From Spirochaetaceae bacterium (lineage in GTDB: Bacteria; Spirochaetota; Spirochaetia; SZUA-6; Bin103), in NCBI GenBank assembly GCA_028821475.1, contig JAPPGB010000090.1:19447-83446 (forward strand): a stretch of 64,000 bases of DNA. The letters run 5' to 3'. The notes beneath the pieces are model-generated. The model did no database searches. It was given only the letters and a program-made list of their open reading frames with translations, and had not been told where the DNA came from. The translations under genes and the position numbers were made by a program. Positions 61,718-64,000 of this stretch are shown one piece after another. Position 1 is the stretch's first letter. Every line of letters starts with the position of its first letter.

Positions 61718-62629
61718 TCAGCGGGCGGCGTGCGCCGCCAGAAATGGCATCACGGCGGCCAGAAATTCGTGCGGGCGATCGCTGTGGATGCCGTGCCCGG
61801 CCCCCGCCACGTGGCGCACCTGAACGCGGCACGGGTTGCCGGCCATGGCGTTGCGCGCCTGTACCTGCCGCGCCACCAGCGGGCTGACGATCGCGCCCGC
61901 GGCCACGTCGCCGGTCAGCAGCAGGGTGGGGGCGGCGAGATCGGGCACGAAACGGCTCCAGTGCTCCCGGTCCACCAGCCACTCCAGCACCGCCGGCGAG
62001 AGACGGCGGCGGTCCGCCATGAGTTCCTCGGTCAGCGCCGGCGGGAATCCGCGCCGGGGTCCGGCGAGTTGCGCACGCAGCTCCGCATCGGGCAACCGCT
62101 GCTCCGCCAGCAACTGGTCGTGCCACTCGCGGCGCATCGCCCGGCGCACGCTGAACGGCAATGGCCACCAGGGCGGATCCTCCAGCACCACGCACGCCAC
62201 CCGGTCGGGATGGCGCGCGGCACAGCAGGCGACGTTCTCGGCGCCCATCGACTGTCCGACCAGGGATGCGCGTCCGATGCCGAGGCCGTCCAGAACCGCG
62301 ACCAGGTCGGCCGCGTGGTGGCGGGCCGAATATCGGAGCCGGTGTGCGGCAGCGCCGGCGAGGGCGCTGCGGCCGTGACCGCGGGCATCGACGGCGATCA
62401 CCTCGCAACGGCGCGCCAATGCCGGCACCACCGGATGCCACTGCAGGGCGCTGGAGGTGAGGCCGTGTGCCAACATTACCGGCGCGCCGGCGCCGCAACG
62501 GTACACTGTCAGCGGGCCGCCGGCGCCGCGTACCACGACGCGCCGCCCGCGCAGCGGCGCCAACTCGGCGTCCATGGAGGCGCGGGTGCGACCGGGTGAC
62601 GCAGCGGCGACCCTATCGGTTTCGGGCAT
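61718..62629 (-). CDS. Alpha/beta hydrolase
   Basis: 303 residues from the ATG at 62629, which follows GGGAGGGAGA; an ATG at 62659 lies in frame. The fold shows an oxyanion HGLTSSALQWHPV, the strand VDARGHGRSALAG, nucleophile Ser in GQSMGAE, acid in LLLTGDVAAGAIV and the catalytic His in GAGHGIHSDRP. It may be an esterase, lactonase or similar. It is encoded directly upstream of the MFS gene on the same strand, suggesting a detoxification or uptake unit. Confidence 0.9.
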   Translation of the reverse strand: MPETDRVAAASPGRTRASMDAELAPLRGRRVVVRGAGGPLTVYRCGAGAPVMLAHGLTSSALQWHPVVPALARRCEVIAVDARGHGRSALAGAAAHRLRYSARHHAADLVAVLDGLGIGRASLVGQSMGAENVACCAARHPDRVACVVLEDPPWWPLPFSVRRAMRREWHDQLLAEQRLPDAELRAQLAGPRRGFPPALTEELMADRRRLSPAVLEWLVDREHWSRFVPDLAAPTLLLTGDVAAGAIVSPLVARQVQARNAMAGNPCRVQVRHVAGAGHGIHSDRPHEFLAAVMPFLAAHAAR

Positions 62630-62815
62630 GCGTCTCCCTCCCGTGGGCGCCGAGTGCAAGGGTGTCCCGCGCCGGCATCGATTCTCGCTTGCGGGGCTGA
62701 CCGGGTGACCGCACCATCAACCGCTCGCGCCGCCGGCGGGCGCTTGCGAGGGCAGCCGAAAGAATGAGACACTGTCCATGTCCGTGCATCATACGCTGCA
62801 ATTTTTTCTACGTCT

Positions 62816-64000
62816 GTGCTGAAGAGATCCGATCAACCCGCCGGCCCGTCGGAGCGGGCAGCGTCCGGGCGCCCCGCCCGTGAACTATCCGCGTTGCGCA
62901 TCAATCTTCGCTTCCTCGCGTACTTGAAGCCGCGCTGGCGCCGCGTGGTGGCGATCTACGTGGTGATGTTCCTCGCCAGCGGCACCCTGCTGGCGATCCC
63001 ACAGCTCGTGCGCTGGATCGTCGACCACGGCATTGCGCGCCATGAACTGGGCGTGGTGTGGCGCGCCGTTGGCCTGCTCCTGCTGCTGGCACTGGCGCGT
63101 GCCGTATTGGCGTTCCTGATGGGCCGCTGGACGGAAATCGTGTCGCAGGGGGTGGCGGCCGACCTGCGCCAGCAGATGTTCAACCGCTTCACCGTGATGT
63201 CGGTGTCGCTGATGAGCCGCATGGAGTCGGGCCAGCTTCTGCAGCGCGCGGTGCAGGACGTGGAGCGGATCCGTTTCCTCACCGGCCGCGCGGTGCTGCG
63301 CGTGGCCGATGCCACGGTGCTGTTCCTCGGCACGCTGGTGCTCCTGATCGGCATGAACCCGGTGCTCGGCGTGCTGTGCCTGGCGACCATGCCGCTGCTC
63401 GCCTACCGCGGCTACCACTACGGGCGCCGCCAACGGCCGTTGTCCACCCGGTTGCAGCAGCAGCTTGGCGACCTGACCGGACTGCTGGAGCAGAATCTGC
63501 GCGGGGTGCGCCTGGTGAAGGCGTTCGCCCAGGAGCGGAACGAGGTGAAGCGCTTCGATTCCGGCAATGACGCCTGGTTCGCGCTGGCGGCGCAGCAGGC
63601 CAGGCTGACCGCGGTCAACTCGCCGCTGCTCGACCTGATCGCCAATTTCGGCTTGGTGATCGTGATCGGCGCCGGCGGCCTGTTCACGATCAACGGCCAC
63701 CTCACCGTCGGCGAGCTGGTGGCGTTCACCACCTATCTGACGCAGTTGTTCGCGCCGATCCGCCGCGTCGGCCTGGTGATTCCGATGCTGGCGATGGCGG
63801 CGGCATCCGGGGAGCGCGTCGCTGCGGTCCTGGATGCGCCGGACGGCGTGGCGGAGCGGCCCGGCGCACCCGCGCTGCCGCCGATTCGCGGCGAGGTAAG
63901 CATCACCGGGGTCTCCTACCGCTACGCCGCCAATGGCGTGAACGGCGCGGACGCGGTCGTGACCTCCGGGGACGGCGCATCCGCCGACGGCGCGCCGTCC
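62816..64000 (+). CDS. ABC exporter, fused permease-ATPase (3' end outside window)
   Basis: The first ~395 codons of a type I ABC exporter. The start is a GTG at 62816; the frame is closed by a TGA at 62765. Six membrane helices lie at about 35-320, with VVAIYVVMFLASGTLLAIPQ as the first, and the MESGQLLQRAVQDVERIRF coupling helix is typical of MdlB/MsbA-type exporters. The region from about residue 360 (VSITGVSYRYA) is the start of the nucleotide-binding domain, with Walker motifs beyond the window. It is divergent from the alpha/beta hydrolase gene. Likely pairs with a second half-transporter. Confidence 0.88.
   Translation, partial: MLKRSDQPAGPSERAASGRPARELSALRINLRFLAYLKPRWRRVVAIYVVMFLASGTLLAIPQLVRWIVDHGIARHELGVVWRAVGLLLLLALARAVLAFLMGRWTEIVSQGVAADLRQQMFNRFTVMSVSLMSRMESGQLLQRAVQDVERIRFLTGRAVLRVADATVLFLGTLVLLIGMNPVLGVLCLATMPLLAYRGYHYGRRQRPLSTRLQQQLGDLTGLLEQNLRGVRLVKAFAQERNEVKRFDSGNDAWFALAAQQARLTAVNSPLLDLIANFGLVIVIGAGGLFTINGHLTVGELVAFTTYLTQLFAPIRRVGLVIPMLAMAAASGERVAAVLDAPDGVAERPGAPALPPIRGEVSITGVSYRYAANGVNGADAVVTSGDGASADGAPS

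Noticed and set aside
61710..62498. Upstream extension of the MFS frame to 62498
   Set aside because: The first 263 codons are an out-of-frame reading of the alpha/beta-hydrolase gene; the hydrophobic protein begins at 61709.

Overview
The window is a GC-rich bacterial chromosome segment, most likely from a member of the Spirochaetaceae or Spirochaetales. That assignment is inference. It rests on the extracytoplasmic solute-binding protein whose signal peptide ends in ATGEAEQ (a start common among spirochaete binding proteins), on the DUF1703-type ATPase, and on lineage-typical housekeeping genes. No rRNA or tRNA gene was seen.

Layout. 1-5033: the end of mreB, then mreC, mreD, mrdA and rodA, a tightly overlapped elongasome operon. 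It converges on glmS through three tandem hairpins. 6999-13390: a GNAT-methyltransferase fusion, cysQ, a lone RecF/OLD-like ATPase, a glucuronokinase-like GHMP kinase and a small-molecule methyltransferase. 13893-21795: a one-chain sensor kinase/response regulator, a giant Calx-beta/arylsulfotransferase lipoprotein, a truncated copy of it, a PPC-domain lipoprotein, and a scrambled second copy of the GHMP-kinase/methyltransferase block. 21843-24961: a two-gene ParB/Srx-ATPase plus TOPRIM-like cassette that resembles overcoming-lysogenization-defect (OLD) or PARIS defence logic. 25747-30558: a DUF1703 ATPase/nuclease, a broken HicAB pair, a DUF1353 protein and relics of a repeat protein. 30940-39428: an AT-richer surface-glycan island (flippase, three glycosyltransferases, EpsG-like polymerase, nucleotide-sugar dehydrogenase, epimerase).

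39523-48312 is the most unusual part. One ABC-transporter binding-protein gene (45104-47122) is followed on its 3' side by repeated copies of its own 3' end. Each copy is separated from the next by a different two-gene, toxin-antitoxin-like module: an unrecognised gene plus a HEPN-like gene (one intact and one broken copy), and an ImmA/IrrE protease pair. On the 5' side, BrnTA sits inside remnants of another copy. I read this as a polar, nested cassette array built on a reused gene 3' end.

48497-64000 returns to mostly ordinary genes: pyrE, an HNH endonuclease, an M29 aminopeptidase, an AI-2E-family permease, a divergent rhamnose pair (rhaM/rhaI) and alaS. A DUF262-HEPN defence-like pair follows, then rpmB, mogA, an MFS exporter with an alpha/beta hydrolase, and the start of an ABC exporter. 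In the GC-rich parts many long antisense reading frames exist; I treated them as shadows.
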